64,000 nucleotides of DNA from Geobacillus zalihae NBRC 101842 (GCF_001544135.1 NZ_BCPV01000011.1:1-64000); one strand, 5' to 3'; counted from the stretch's first letter, positions 45,940 to 55,012 are shown. Translations and numbers: made by a program. Notes: a model not told the origin generated them from the sequence alone.

Positions 45940-46409
45940 TCATGACGTCACCAGTTTGCCGGATTCCTCCGATTCCTGAACCATACGTTTCTTGAATGCC
46001 GAAACGATGACGAGAACAACCCCGACAAGCGCCAGCCAACATAAGACGGAAACGGGTTCGTTCCATTGAAATGTCGGATCAAAGAAAAAGAGTTCCCGAA
46101 GCCCCTCGACCATGAAGCGCTGCGGCAGCCATGAATAAACCCAATCGCGATAAAATGATGTCATCAATTCCGGCGCCATGGAAAGCAGCGGAGCGCCGAA
46201 GAACAAAAGAAGAATAAAAATCGGAATCCCTTTTAACCCAATCCAACTGAGCACCGCGCTTTCAATGGCAAAAAAGCTGAAAAAGACGCAACGGGAAGCT
46301 TTTGCGGCTTCGGATGCACGGTTGGAACAAGAACAAGAGAGAAAATCAATACTACAATGGCCACCATGACAGGCGACAAGGCCACCCACTTACTTCTCAA
46401 AATGCTCAT
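45940..46409 (-). pseudogene. internally deleted membrane protein (DUF3533/YhgE-like)
   Basis: ATG at 46409 behind AAGGAGG opens MSILRSKWVALSPVMVAIVVLIFSLVLVPTVHPKPQKLPVA, one membrane helix, then shifts into a short nonsense tail ending at 46233. In the +1 frame the C-terminal part of a membrane protein can be read from FSFFAIESAVLSWIGLKGIPIFILLLFFGAP to ...FKKRMVQESEESGKLVTS (stop 45940). The large middle domain is missing and the two ends are out of frame. I infer a YhgE/DUF3533-type export protein; the family call is moderate. Confidence 0.72.
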
Positions 46410-46438
46410 GCACCTTTCCTCCTTCTTGAAATAAAATA

Positions 46439-46503
46439 GTGAGTAATCACTCACAAAAGTATAAAATAGGACAAACGTGTTTGTAAAGTGAGTAATCACT
46501 CGC
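46439..46503 (-). promoter_or_regulatory. promoter with two TetR operators
   Basis: Two inverted repeats, GTGAGT-AATC-ACTCAC (46439-46454) and GTGAGT-AATC-ACTCGC (46488-46503), lie 49 bp apart centre to centre. On the minus strand TTTACA-N18-TATACT falls between them, so one operator covers the -35 side and the other the start of transcription. Confidence 0.82.
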
Positions 46504-46519
46504 AAAACAAATTTTTTGA

Positions 46520-46539
46520 GCTGCCGAACTGTCGGCAGC
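46520..46539 (-). terminator. hairpin after the GNAT gene
   Basis: Perfect 8-bp stem GCTGCCGA / TCGGCAGC; on the minus strand it is followed by A-rich, not T-rich, sequence, so it may not terminate. Confidence 0.35.
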
Positions 46540-46543
46540 CCCT

Positions 46544-47062
46544 CTACTCGTTCATCGTTTGCATGTCTTGCCAGCCGTAGCACCGCTCCCACAACGCTTT
46601 TCCGCCGATTTCCACCCTTTCCTCGGCCACTTTTTCACCGCCAAGCCGTTCGTAAAAACCACGGGACGGGTTGTCGGTAAGCACCCAGACAGCCAGCGAA
46701 TGAATGCCTTTTTGCGTCAAATCGCCGACGAGCGCTTGCACGAGCTGCCGGCCGAGCCCTTTTCCTTGCGCTTCCTTAAGCAAATAAATCGCGTACAGCT
46801 CCCCGTCATATTGTGCCGCTGAACCGTCGCTCGCCCGGTTTCGGCCGCCCGAGACAAATCCGACGACGTGCCCGTTTTCCTCGGCGACAAACACGGAATG
46901 ATCCGATTGGCGGAGCACCTTCTCCCATAACGTTTGCTTTTCTTCCACTGTCAACGTCTCCAAGTACGCGTCTGGCACGATGCCGCCATACGTCGTCTTC
47001 CAACTTTCGACGTGGACGGAGGCGATGGCCGGTGCGTCGGCCCATGTGGCTTTACGGATCAT
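46544..47062 (-). CDS. GNAT family N-acetyltransferase
   Basis: A 172-residue acetyltransferase: N-terminal IRKATWADAPAIASVHVESWKTTYGGIVPDAYLETLT, acetyl-CoA loop LLKEAQGKGLGRQLVQAL (Q/RxxGxG/A as QGKGLGR), and C-terminal NPSRGFYERLGG. It resembles YkkB/PaiA-type small-molecule acetyltransferases; substrate unknown. AAGGGGG precedes the ATG at 47062. Confidence 0.88.
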   Translation of the reverse strand: MIRKATWADAPAIASVHVESWKTTYGGIVPDAYLETLTVEEKQTLWEKVLRQSDHSVFVAEENGHVVGFVSGGRNRASDGSAAQYDGELYAIYLLKEAQGKGLGRQLVQALVGDLTQKGIHSLAVWVLTDNPSRGFYERLGGEKVAEERVEIGGKALWERCYGWQDMQTMNE

Positions 47063-47112
47063 CCGTTTTCCCCCTTTGCCCTAGTTCAGCAGAAGTTTCC
47101 AAAATAAAGAAA

Positions 47113-47147
47113 GGCAAGGCGGTGCCGTTCCCGCCCGCCTTTTTTCT
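47113..47147. terminator. terminator between pepF-like and GNAT genes
   Basis: AAGGCGG / CCGCCTT stem with a 12-base loop. The plus strand continues with TTTTTTCTTCTTTTT; the minus strand, leaving the peptidase gene, with GCCTTTCTTTATTTT. Strong on plus, moderate on minus. Confidence 0.65.
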
Positions 47148-47152
47148 TCTTT

Positions 47153-48847
47153 TTACAAAGCTTTGTCATCGACGCTGTCCAGCCATCGCTCGATATGGCC
47201 GACGACCGAAGCGACCGTTCCATCGGCAAACGGCGACACGAGGTTGGCGCTTTTGACGAGCTCGGTGAACGGCCGGCTGCCGCCCAATCGGCAAAGCACC
47301 ACATAGTCACGCCACGCCGCAGCCAGGTCGTCTTGCGCCCGCTTCCAAAATTGAAACGCGCACACTTGCGCAAGGGTGTAATCGATGTAATAAAACGGAT
47401 CGGTGTAAATATGCCCTTGCCGCTGCCAAAACCCGCCGCGCTCAAGGTAGTCATGGCCGGCGTAGTCTCTTGTCGGCAAATACGCTTTTTCGATGCTGCG
47501 CCAGACACTCTTCCGCTCCGCTGGCGTCATATCCGGGTTCTCGTAGACCGCGTGCTGAAATTCATCGACCGCCACGCCGTACGGCAAAAACAAGAGCGCG
47601 TCGCTCAAATGGGCGAACCGGTATTTGTCGGCGTCGTCGGCGAAAAACAGCTCCATCCACGGCCAGGTGAAAAACTCCATGCTCATCGAATGGATTTCAC
47701 ACGCCTCAAGCGTCGGCCAGTTGTATTCCGGAATGTCGTAATGACGGCTTTCATACACTTGGAACGCATGTCCGGCTTCATGGGTCAATACGTCAATGTC
47801 GCCGGATGTGCCGGTAAAGTTCGAGAAAATAAACGGCGCCTTGTAATCATCGATATACGTGCAATAGCCGCCGCCCGCCTTCCCTTTTTTGGCGACGAGG
47901 TCCATCAATTCGTGTTCGACCATATAGCGGAAAAACTCGCCGGTTTCCGGCGACAGCTCTTCATACATGCGCCGGCCGTTTTCGACAATCCAGCTGGCAT
48001 CGCCTTTTGGCGCCGGGTTGCCGGTTGGAAACATAAACGGTTCGTCGTAATAGTAGAGCTTCTCGACCTTGATGCGCTGCCGCTGGCGCTCGCGCAGCTT
48101 GGACGCGAGCGGGACGATGTGCGTTTTTACCTGCTGGCGATAGCCTGCAACCATGTCGGCATTGTAATCGGTCCGTCCTAAACGGGCATAGCCGAGCTCA
48201 ACAAAGTTTTTGAACCCAAGCTTCCGGGCGATCGCTGTGCGGACGTGGACGAGCTCATCATACAGCTCATCGAGCTCTTTTTCGTGGTCCGTGAAAAACG
48301 AAAACCGCGCTTCGCTCGCCCGTTGGCGCATCGTGCGGTCCGGCGACTCGACAAACGGCTGCAGCTGGGCGAGCGTCCGCTCCTCTCCTTCAAACATGAT
48401 TTTCGCCGATGCAATGAGCTTCGTATATTCGCTGGCCAGCTTGTTTTCTTTTTGCAAGTCTTCGACAACCGCCGGCGCGTATGTTTTCAGTTGCGTTTCC
48501 GCCAACGCAAACAGCTGTTTTCCCCACACTTGTTCCAATTCAGCGCGGAACGGCGAGGAAACAAGCGCGCGGTAATAATCGTTGACGAGCCCCTTGACGA
48601 CCGGCTCGGTTTCGTCGAAAAAGTCCTGTTCTTGTTTATAAAATTCATCGTTTGTATCAATCGTATGGCGGATGTGGCAAAGGTTCGCCATCGTGCTGTA
48701 GCGGCGGCGCAGTGCATTGATCCGCTTCATCGCCTCGTGCTGCAAGGCGGCGCTCCCGGCACGGCGGAACGAATCAAGCGCTTCTTGAAACGATGCTTGC
48801 AATTGAGCGATGTCCGGCCGCTCGTAACGAAATTCGGAAAACTTCAT
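47153..48847 (-). CDS. M3 family oligoendopeptidase (PepF-like)
   Basis: A 564-residue zinc metallopeptidase. The HEXXH motif is in DVLTHEAGHAFQVYESR near residue 355, with the downstream third ligand in EACEIHSMSMEFFTW. It degrades oligopeptides in the cytoplasm. I place the start at ATG 48847 (MKFSEFRYERPD) behind AAGAAGGG; the frame reaches eight codons further without a ribosome site. It is a monocistronic gene with an AT-rich upstream gap. Confidence 0.9.
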   Translation of the reverse strand: MKFSEFRYERPDIAQLQASFQEALDSFRRAGSAALQHEAMKRINALRRRYSTMANLCHIRHTIDTNDEFYKQEQDFFDETEPVVKGLVNDYYRALVSSPFRAELEQVWGKQLFALAETQLKTYAPAVVEDLQKENKLASEYTKLIASAKIMFEGEERTLAQLQPFVESPDRTMRQRASEARFSFFTDHEKELDELYDELVHVRTAIARKLGFKNFVELGYARLGRTDYNADMVAGYRQQVKTHIVPLASKLRERQRQRIKVEKLYYYDEPFMFPTGNPAPKGDASWIVENGRRMYEELSPETGEFFRYMVEHELMDLVAKKGKAGGGYCTYIDDYKAPFIFSNFTGTSGDIDVLTHEAGHAFQVYESRHYDIPEYNWPTLEACEIHSMSMEFFTWPWMELFFADDADKYRFAHLSDALLFLPYGVAVDEFQHAVYENPDMTPAERKSVWRSIEKAYLPTRDYAGHDYLERGGFWQRQGHIYTDPFYYIDYTLAQVCAFQFWKRAQDDLAAAWRDYVVLCRLGGSRPFTELVKSANLVSPFADGTVASVVGHIERWLDSVDDKAL

Positions 48848-49529
48848 GCTCTGTCCCTTCTTTCCTTTCATTTTTACATTTTTTCATCACTCAGCCGACC
48901 TACTGTTTATTCGCCATGAATCCTCAAAATCCTTCTCGATTTCCCATTCTCTGGGTTCATCACCACAAATTATACTAATCATTTCACCCATATTTCGCAA
49001 CCTTTGCATAATATATAAAAAACCACCCATATATGCGCATAAAAAGGCTCTTCACCAAAATTTTGCGCTTTCTCTTTTCCATCGGTCCATCAGTCGCGTT
49101 GGAAATCTTTATCTGAGAGAGCGTGCAAACGTTCCGAAAGAATTTGAAAAAGGATTCTGAAATAATGTCCTAATTTACAAGGATGGGACAAGAGCTGCTT
49201 TCCTATGCTTTTTCCTATCCTTCCTCCTACTGACCCTTTCTCTCGTTTGGCAAGTGTTGGCCAAGGGCGAATCCGCCCCGCCATCTCTTTTATTTTCCTT
49301 CAACAAGTCGCTCACACGTGCTTTTCATAAAATTTTTGATGCTACCTTAGCTTCAACTTTTTGATATCCAGTATTTTAGTTCATGTCTTTCGTTTTGCTT
49401 TGTTTCCTTTTCATGAATAAAAGAATTTTCAAAAACAAGTCATATTCCTATTCTCCCCCCTTTCATCCTCCAAATAGCGGCCCTAGATTAGTAATCTCGT
49501 TCCATCTTCGGTATTTCCTAAAAACATAT
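48848..49529. other. AT-rich intergenic region, no gene seen
   Basis: About 680 bases between the M3 peptidase start and the lysine-permease promoter. It is distinctly more AT-rich than its neighbours. I find no frame with a ribosome site and no riboswitch pattern. A minus-strand frame at 49090-49284 (ending SKLGHYF-like residues) lacks a start signal and may be a decayed fragment; I cannot identify it. Confidence 0.5.
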
Positions 49530-49558
49530 TGACGTTTTTTGTCGAATTGAGTAATATA
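49530..49558 (+). promoter_or_regulatory. sigma-A promoter of the lysine-permease gene
   Basis: TTGACG (49530-49535), 17-base spacer, TAATAT (49553-49558); a TATAAT overlaps it three bases on. Confidence 0.7.
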
Positions 49559-49582
49559 ATGTCGAAAACCATATATCCCCCT

Positions 49583-49830
49583 CTCCACTTTCATGGGATA
49601 GAGGTTGCGGTGAACAAAAGTAGCGCTGCCGAGGCTCGGAGCGGTCGATGACGCAGCGGGAAAGGGTTCACCGCCGAAGTTTGCGGCGCGCTCCGGCGGC
49701 GCAAGCTGGGCCTGCGGCCGAACAGGCGCAGGACTGCCATCGCCCTTGGGCGATGGAGCGCTATCGCCATTCAGTTGGATGCGAATCGATCATGCACCCG
49801 CTGAAGAGGCGCGGGTGCTTTCTTTTTTTG
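49583..49830 (+). ncRNA. lysine riboswitch (L box) with terminator
   Basis: The conserved L-box pieces appear in order: GATAGAGGTTGCGG, AGTA, CGCCGAAG, GCTGGGCCTG, GGACTGCCATCGCC, and TGGAGCGCTATC (ending about 49766). They are followed by a terminator GCACCCGC / GCGGGTGC (49794-49801, 49811-49818) with TTTCTTTTTTT. Lysine binding should stabilise termination and lower permease synthesis. Confidence 0.92.
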
Positions 49831-49847
49831 AAAGGAGCGTTTTGACC

Positions 49848-51272
49848 TTGGATCAGCAACGAAAACTTGGCATTTGGGTGTTAACCGCGCTTGTCGTGGG
49901 CAATATGGTCGGATCCGGCATTTTTATGCTGCCGCGCTCGTTGGCGGAGGCGGCGAGCCCCATCGGCGTCATGTTCGCCTGGCTGCTGACCGGAGCCGGT
50001 GTCCTCATGACGGCGCTTGTGTTTGGCAACTTGGCAATCCGCAAGCCCGACTTAGGCGGCGGTCCGCAAATTTACGCGAAGGAGCTGTTTCCGAAAGGTT
50101 CGAACTTGTCGATTTTATCCGGCTTTATGTCATCATGGGGCTACTGGGTCGGCAACTTTGCCGGCAACGTCGCGATCATTACAACATTTGCAAGCTACTT
50201 GTCGACGTTTTTCCCGGTGCTGACAAGCGGCCAAACGGTGTTCACCGCCGGGGCGTTCACCTTGAAGCTTGGGAACTTGTTGACGTTTCTCGTCTGCACG
50301 GCGCTCCTTTGGGGGATGCATATCATCATTTTGCGCGGTGTAGAAGGCGCTGGCAAGCTGAATTTTGTCGCCACCGCGGCCAAAGTGCTTGGCTTTTTCC
50401 TATTTATCGTCATCGCCTTGTTTGCCTTTGACAAAGCGGTCATCGGCCCGCTTGATGCCCCTCGCTATGACGGGAACGGACAGCCGATCGGTTTGCTTGG
50501 ACAAATCAACAACGCCGCTTTATCGACACTCTGGGCGTTTGTCGGCGTTGAATCGGCGATGGTGTTCGCTTCCCGCGCGCGCAAACAAGCGGACGTAAAA
50601 CGGGCGACGATCGCCGGCCTGCTCATCGCCTTAGCCATTTACATCGGCATCAGCTTTTTGGTGATGGGCGTCTTGCCGCAACGCGAACTGATTCAATCGG
50701 AAAAACCGCTCGTGGACGCCATCAATGCCATCGTCGGACCGGCGGGCGGCTACGTGTTGGCTGGCCTTGGGCTGATCAGCTTGCTTGGCTCGACGCTCGG
50801 CTGGATCTTGTTGAGCGCCGAAGTGCCGTACCAGGCGGCGAAACAAGGGATGTTTTTGCCGGTTTTTTTGAAGGAAAACAGAAAAGGGGCACCGAGCTTC
50901 TCGCTCACATTGTCAAACGCGCTGGCGCAATTGTTCATTTTCTCGACCATTTCCAACTCGATGGCAACAGCGTTTGACTTCGTCATTTACATCGCCACGC
51001 TCGCTTATCTCGTTCCATATTTGATTGCTTCCGTCTTCCAGCTGAAGCTCACGCTCACGGGAGAAACGTATGCGGCAGGACGGGAGCGGCTCGCTGACGG
51101 CATCGTTGCGGCGCTGGCAACATTGTATTCCGTCTGGGTCGTCATCGCCGGGACGGCGGATATGAAAACGTTCCTGCTTGGCGTTGCCTTGCTGGCAAGC
51201 GGCGTGATCTTCTACCCGCAGGTGAAAAAGGCAGCGCAGCAGGCAAATGAAAAACAAAAACTGTCGGCATAG
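49848..51272 (+). CDS. yvsH: lysine-regulated APC family amino-acid permease, YvsH-like
   Basis: A 474-residue transporter with about 12 hydrophobic segments of the basic amino acid/polyamine antiporter type. The N-terminal substrate-binding helix is LVVGNMVGSGIFMLPRSLAEAASP, followed by LGGGPQIYAKELFP. In B. subtilis yvsH also lies behind an L box, so lysine import is the likely function. I take TTG at 49848, ten bases after AAAGGAG; TTG at 49842 is an alternative. No ATG fits. Confidence 0.9.
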   Translation: MDQQRKLGIWVLTALVVGNMVGSGIFMLPRSLAEAASPIGVMFAWLLTGAGVLMTALVFGNLAIRKPDLGGGPQIYAKELFPKGSNLSILSGFMSSWGYWVGNFAGNVAIITTFASYLSTFFPVLTSGQTVFTAGAFTLKLGNLLTFLVCTALLWGMHIIILRGVEGAGKLNFVATAAKVLGFFLFIVIALFAFDKAVIGPLDAPRYDGNGQPIGLLGQINNAALSTLWAFVGVESAMVFASRARKQADVKRATIAGLLIALAIYIGISFLVMGVLPQRELIQSEKPLVDAINAIVGPAGGYVLAGLGLISLLGSTLGWILLSAEVPYQAAKQGMFLPVFLKENRKGAPSFSLTLSNALAQLFIFSTISNSMATAFDFVIYIATLAYLVPYLIASVFQLKLTLTGETYAAGRERLADGIVAALATLYSVWVVIAGTADMKTFLLGVALLASGVIFYPQVKKAAQQANEKQKLSA

Positions 51273-51279
51273 CTAAAAA

Positions 51280-51315
51280 ACGGACGCCTATCGTTTGGGC
51301 GTTCGTTTTTTTCTG
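51280..51315 (+). terminator. terminator of the permease gene
   Basis: ACGGACGCC / GGGCGTTCGT stem followed by TTTTTTTC, eight bases after the stop. Confidence 0.85.
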
Positions 51316-51394
51316 TTTTGGGGCAGGATCTTTTCTTTCGTAAGACGAAATATACAAGATGGTTCCATTTTTGAAGGAAAGAGAGGTCTTGCTG

Positions 51395-53817
51395 ATGAAC
51401 AACAACGAGCACCTGACGAAACGCCGCGGCATGACGGCGGAAGATTTGCTTCGCCTCCGCTCGGTGCGCGACCCGCACTACGCGCCGGACGGAACGCGCG
51501 TCGTGTTTGTGGAAAAATCGATCGACGAAGAAAACCAATACCGCTCCCATCTATCTATGTGGACGGAAGACGGCGCCGTCCGTCCATGGACGTTCGGGCG
51601 CTGTCGCGACACGAAGCCGCGCTTTTCCCCGGACGGCGAAACGATCGCCTTTTTGTCTGACCGCTCGGGGCGTGTGCAGCTTTGGCTGCTGCCTGCCAAT
51701 GGCGGCGAAGCGCGCCAGCTGACGTTTTTCAAAAACGGCGTGCGCGATTACGTCTGGTCGCCGGATGGAACGTTTCTCATCGCCCTAACGACGCTTGGCG
51801 ATGATGAAACGATTGAAGACCGCGAAGAACCGGAAAAGGCAGAAGTGAAGCGAGCCGACCTGAAACCGCGCGTGATCGAGCGGCTGTATTACAAATCGGA
51901 CGCGGCTGGTTTTCTTGACGGCAAACGGGCGGTGCTCACGCGCATCGATGTGCTGTCAGGAAAAATCGAAGCGTTGACGGGCCGCGAGGAGGAAATCGGT
52001 TCGTTTGCGATTTCGCCAAACGGACGGACGCTTGCCTTTGTCGCCAACCGAAACGAGGATCCGGACACCGCCTTTACCCGCGACATCATTTTGCTCGATC
52101 TCGAGAAAAAAACAGAAACGAACTTGACGAACGGCTGCGGCGCGTTCGCTTCACTCGCCTGGTCGCCGGACGGAATGAAGCTCGCGGCCATCGGCCATGA
52201 TTTGGCTTATCTTGGGGCGACGCTTCACCGGCTTTACGTCTTTGAGCCGGAACGTGGAACGAAGCGGGTGTTGACCGCCGACTGGGACGTCCATCTCGGT
52301 GACGCCATGGTCGGCGACATGCACGCTGATGCGAAAGGCCCGGGCCCGATTTGGGCGAGCGACGGAAGCGGCCTGTATGTCACCGCCTCAGAGCGCGGAC
52401 GCGTCAACGCATATTTCGTCTCGCTCGCCGGCCCGATCGTTCCAGTGGTCGAAGGAGATTTTCATCTATACGGATTCACCGTCCATCCGAATGGACGGCA
52501 AGCCGTCGCCGCCATCAGCTCGCCTACGTCCGTTGGCGATTTATATGCGGTCTCGCTTGCCGATGGAACGAAAACACGGCTTACGCGTGCCAATGAAGCG
52601 CTTGAACATGAAGTGGCCTTCGCCGCTGCCGAACCGTTTACGTATCGATCGGCGGACGGTTTGGAGATTCAAGGCTGGATCGTCAACTACCCCCACTTAG
52701 CTAACGCTTGAAGTGGGGGCTTGCAACTCCCCAGAAGTACAAGCGGACTTCGTCCTCCTTCCTTGACTTGGGGTTGCATCAGGGCAGGTTGACAACTACC
52801 CAACGACGCAGGTCATGCCTGCATCGTTACCGATTCTCTCGGTGTGTCTGTTGGCAGTACTTGGCTTCCACACACAACAGACGGATCTACGCTCGATGTT
52901 TTACGGTTACAACGTTTCCTGTAACCAACTCCATACATCGAGTAGCAGTTATTGGAGTGCCTTTATTAAACGGTTTTCTCCACGCCTTTATTATATCATA
53001 CACAAAAGAAAAGGGGAACGCGCATTCCTCTCCCACTTACTCCCTTTGGTCGTTGAAGTGGGAGTCTCCTGCGCGAAATAGGATGAAACCGCCTGAGCTT
53101 GACGAAGGAGAAAAGGCGCCGCTTGTCGTCGAAATTCACGGCGGGCCGCATGCGATGTATGGATTTACGTTTTTCCATGAATTTCAGCTGCTCGCTTCAT
53201 CCGGTTATGCCGTGCTGTTTACGAACCCGCGCGGCAGCCACGGATACGGCCAATCGTTTGTCAATGCCGTGCGCGGCGACTATGGCGGCATGGATTATGA
53301 AGACATTATGGCTGGCGTCGACGCCGCGATCAGCAAGTTCGACTTTATTGACAAACAACGACTTGGCGTCACCGGCGGCAACTACGGCGGGTTTATGACA
53401 AACTGGATCGTCGGGCATACCGACCGGTTCAAAGCCGCCGTCACCCAACGCTCGATTTCCAACTGGCTCAGCTTCGCCGGCGTGAGCGACATCGGCTACT
53501 TTTTCACGAAATGGGAAGTCGGCTGCGACGTTTGGGAAGACGCTGAGCGGCTTTGGCATCATTCGCCGCTCAAATACGTCAAACACATGCGCACACCGCT
53601 GTTAATTTTGCATAGCGAACGCGATTACCGCTGCCCAATCGAGCAGGCCGAACAGCTGTTTGTCGCCTTAAAGCAGCTCGGGCGGGAAACAAAGCTCGTC
53701 CGCTTTCCGGACGCCAACCACGATTTGTCGCGCACCGGCAACCCTGCTCTTCGGCTTGAGCGTCTTCGCCATATCGTCGACTGGTTTGACCGCTATTTGA
53801 AAGGAGCATCGCATTAA
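51395..53817 (+). pseudogene. yuxL: S9 family prolyl oligopeptidase (YuxL-like), split by a transposon
   Basis: Without the insertion the gene encodes about 673 residues: a WD40-like propeller (51395-52681, with repeats such as FSPDGETIAFLSDRSGRVQLW) and an alpha/beta hydrolase domain (53083-53817). The 401-bp element at 52682-53082 falls between GWI and MKPPELDEGEKAPLVVEIHGGP; 401 is not a multiple of three and the element contains stops. In addition the nucleophile motif, normally GGSYGG, reads GGNYGG (AAC at 53380-53382). The aspartate (HSERDYRCP) and histidine (DANHDLSRTG) positions remain. Start ATG 51395 follows GAGAGG. The gene is almost certainly inactive. Confidence 0.92.
52682..53082 (-). 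mobile_element. 401-bp non-autonomous IS200/IS605 element with omega-RNA-like right end
   Basis: Read on the minus strand, the element starts after TTCAT (53083-53087) with a left-end hairpin CTCCCACTTC ... AAGTGGGAG. An extended -10 TGATATAAT (52990-52998) follows. Its right half contains AACCCCAAGTCAAGGAAGG and GGGGAGTTGCAAGCCCCCACTTC, ending in the hairpin CCCCCACTT / AAGTGGGGG and TAGTTGAC. Those right-end features are those of tnpB 3' regions that encode omega RNA. No tnpA or tnpB frame exists. There is no target duplication, and removal of exactly these bases rejoins the host gene in frame. It is the best preserved of the four footprints here. Confidence 0.85.
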
Positions 53818-53835
53818 TCCGAAAGGAGAACCACC

Positions 53836-54384
53836 ATGCACGCACTCGTCATCGGTGGGACAGGCATGTTAACCGACGTGTCGCTTTGGCTCGTGCGAGA
53901 AGGGTACCATGTATCCATCGTCGCCCGGAACAGGGAACGGATGGAACGGCTCATCGCCCGCGCCGCACATCTGGAGGCCATTACCCCGCTTTTGGTCGAT
54001 TATCGCGATCATGATGTACTATGTTCCTTGATTCACCAAACAATCAATGAAAACAGAGCCTTCGACCTTGTTGTCGCATGGGTGCACAGCGACGGGAAAC
54101 AGGCGTTTCCGGCCATCATCCGGGAAAATAGCAGACATCCCGGTCCTTGGCGTCTGTTCCACGTGCTCGGCAGCCGGGCCCATCCGGCCGAGGCAAAGCG
54201 GGAACTCCGTTTGTCTTCCGCTTGCCTGTACCGGCAAATTCAGCTTGGCTTCGTGATCGAAGAGCACAGCACGCGTTGGCTCACCCATCAAGAAATCAGC
54301 AGCGGCGTCATTGACGCCATTCGGCGTGATGCGCCGTTTCATCTTGTCGGCACACTAGCATCAGAGAAGAAGCGGCCGCATTAA
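53836..54384 (+). CDS. short NAD(P)-binding (SDR-like) protein
   Basis: A 182-residue protein with an N-terminal dinucleotide fold, ALVIGGTGMLTDVSLWLVREGYHVSIVARNRERMERL. The catalytic Tyr-x-x-x-Lys of SDRs is not evident, and the protein is shorter than normal enzymes. Related short proteins are annotated as short-chain dehydrogenases in bacilli, without known function. AAAGGAG lies seven bases before the ATG. It follows the broken peptidase gene by 18 bases and may depend on its promoter. Confidence 0.75.
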   Translation: MHALVIGGTGMLTDVSLWLVREGYHVSIVARNRERMERLIARAAHLEAITPLLVDYRDHDVLCSLIHQTINENRAFDLVVAWVHSDGKQAFPAIIRENSRHPGPWRLFHVLGSRAHPAEAKRELRLSSACLYRQIQLGFVIEEHSTRWLTHQEISSGVIDAIRRDAPFHLVGTLASEKKRPH

Positions 54385-54389
54385 TGGGA

Positions 54390-54424
54390 AGCGCCCTCTC
54401 GTTTGTACCGAGAGGGCGCTTTGT
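54390..54424. terminator. strong terminator between SDR-like gene and pduL
   Basis: 12-bp perfect stem AGCGCCCTCTCG / CGAGAGGGCGCT, loop TTTGTAC, followed by TTTGT. Confidence 0.8.
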
Positions 54425-54445
54425 CCGCCTTTGGCGCGGATGGTT

Positions 54446-55012
54446 TCACGATGGAAGCAGTTCGACATAATCGCCCGTTTTCAAGCCGGCCGCGTTCGCT
54501 TCATCGGTGTCAATGTGCATATCTAATGCAAAATCTTCGCTGACGCGGACGATCACTTCGTCAAAAATGAGCGCCCGCTCCCCTTGCGTTTTCACTTTCA
54601 CAACTTGTTTATCGCGGACGCCAAACGTCTCGGCATCTTTCGGCGTCATATGAATGTGGCGCTTGGCAATGATCACCCCTTTGTCGACGGTCACCGTCCC
54701 CTTCGGTCCGTGAATCGTAATGCCCGGCGTTCCGTCAATATCGCCGGATAAGCGGACCGGGGGCGCGACGCCGAGCTTGAAGCTGTCGGTTTTCGAAATT
54801 TCAAGCTGGGTGAGCGAACGGACCGGTCCGAGGACGCGGACGTTTTCAATTTTCCCTTTCGGCCCTTCGACCGTCACCGTTTCCTTGGTGGCGAACTGGC
54901 CAGGCTGCGACAACGGCTTGAGCACCGTCAGCTCGGCGCCTTCGCCAAACAGCGCCGCCATGTGTTCTTTTGATAAATGAATGTGGCGATTCGATACCCC
55001 TACTGGAACCAT
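54446..55012 (-). CDS. pduL: phosphate propanoyltransferase (PduL family)
   Basis: A 188-residue PduL-type phosphotransacylase that interconverts acyl-CoA and acyl phosphate. Two zinc-site motifs typical of PduL are present: SNRHIHLSKEH at the start and IIAKRHIHMTPKDAE in the middle, with DMHIDTDEANAAG near the end. There are no microcompartment genes nearby and no N-terminal encapsulation peptide. It may therefore serve as a housekeeping acetate/propionate enzyme, as in other Firmicutes. ATG at 55012; TTG at 55015 is better spaced from AAAGGAG and cannot be excluded. Confidence 0.9.
   Translation of the reverse strand: MVPVGVSNRHIHLSKEHMAALFGEGAELTVLKPLSQPGQFATKETVTVEGPKGKIENVRVLGPVRSLTQLEISKTDSFKLGVAPPVRLSGDIDGTPGITIHGPKGTVTVDKGVIIAKRHIHMTPKDAETFGVRDKQVVKVKTQGERALIFDEVIVRVSEDFALDMHIDTDEANAAGLKTGDYVELLPS

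Noticed and set aside
49090-49284. Minus-strand 64-codon frame in the AT-rich gap
   Set aside because: No ribosome site, no recognisable domain; perhaps a fragment of a lost gene but not supportable.
52708-53082. Coding start of the second peptidase half inside the inserted element
   Set aside because: The open frame through the element is accidental: homology begins only at the ATG codon at 53083, the first base after the element.
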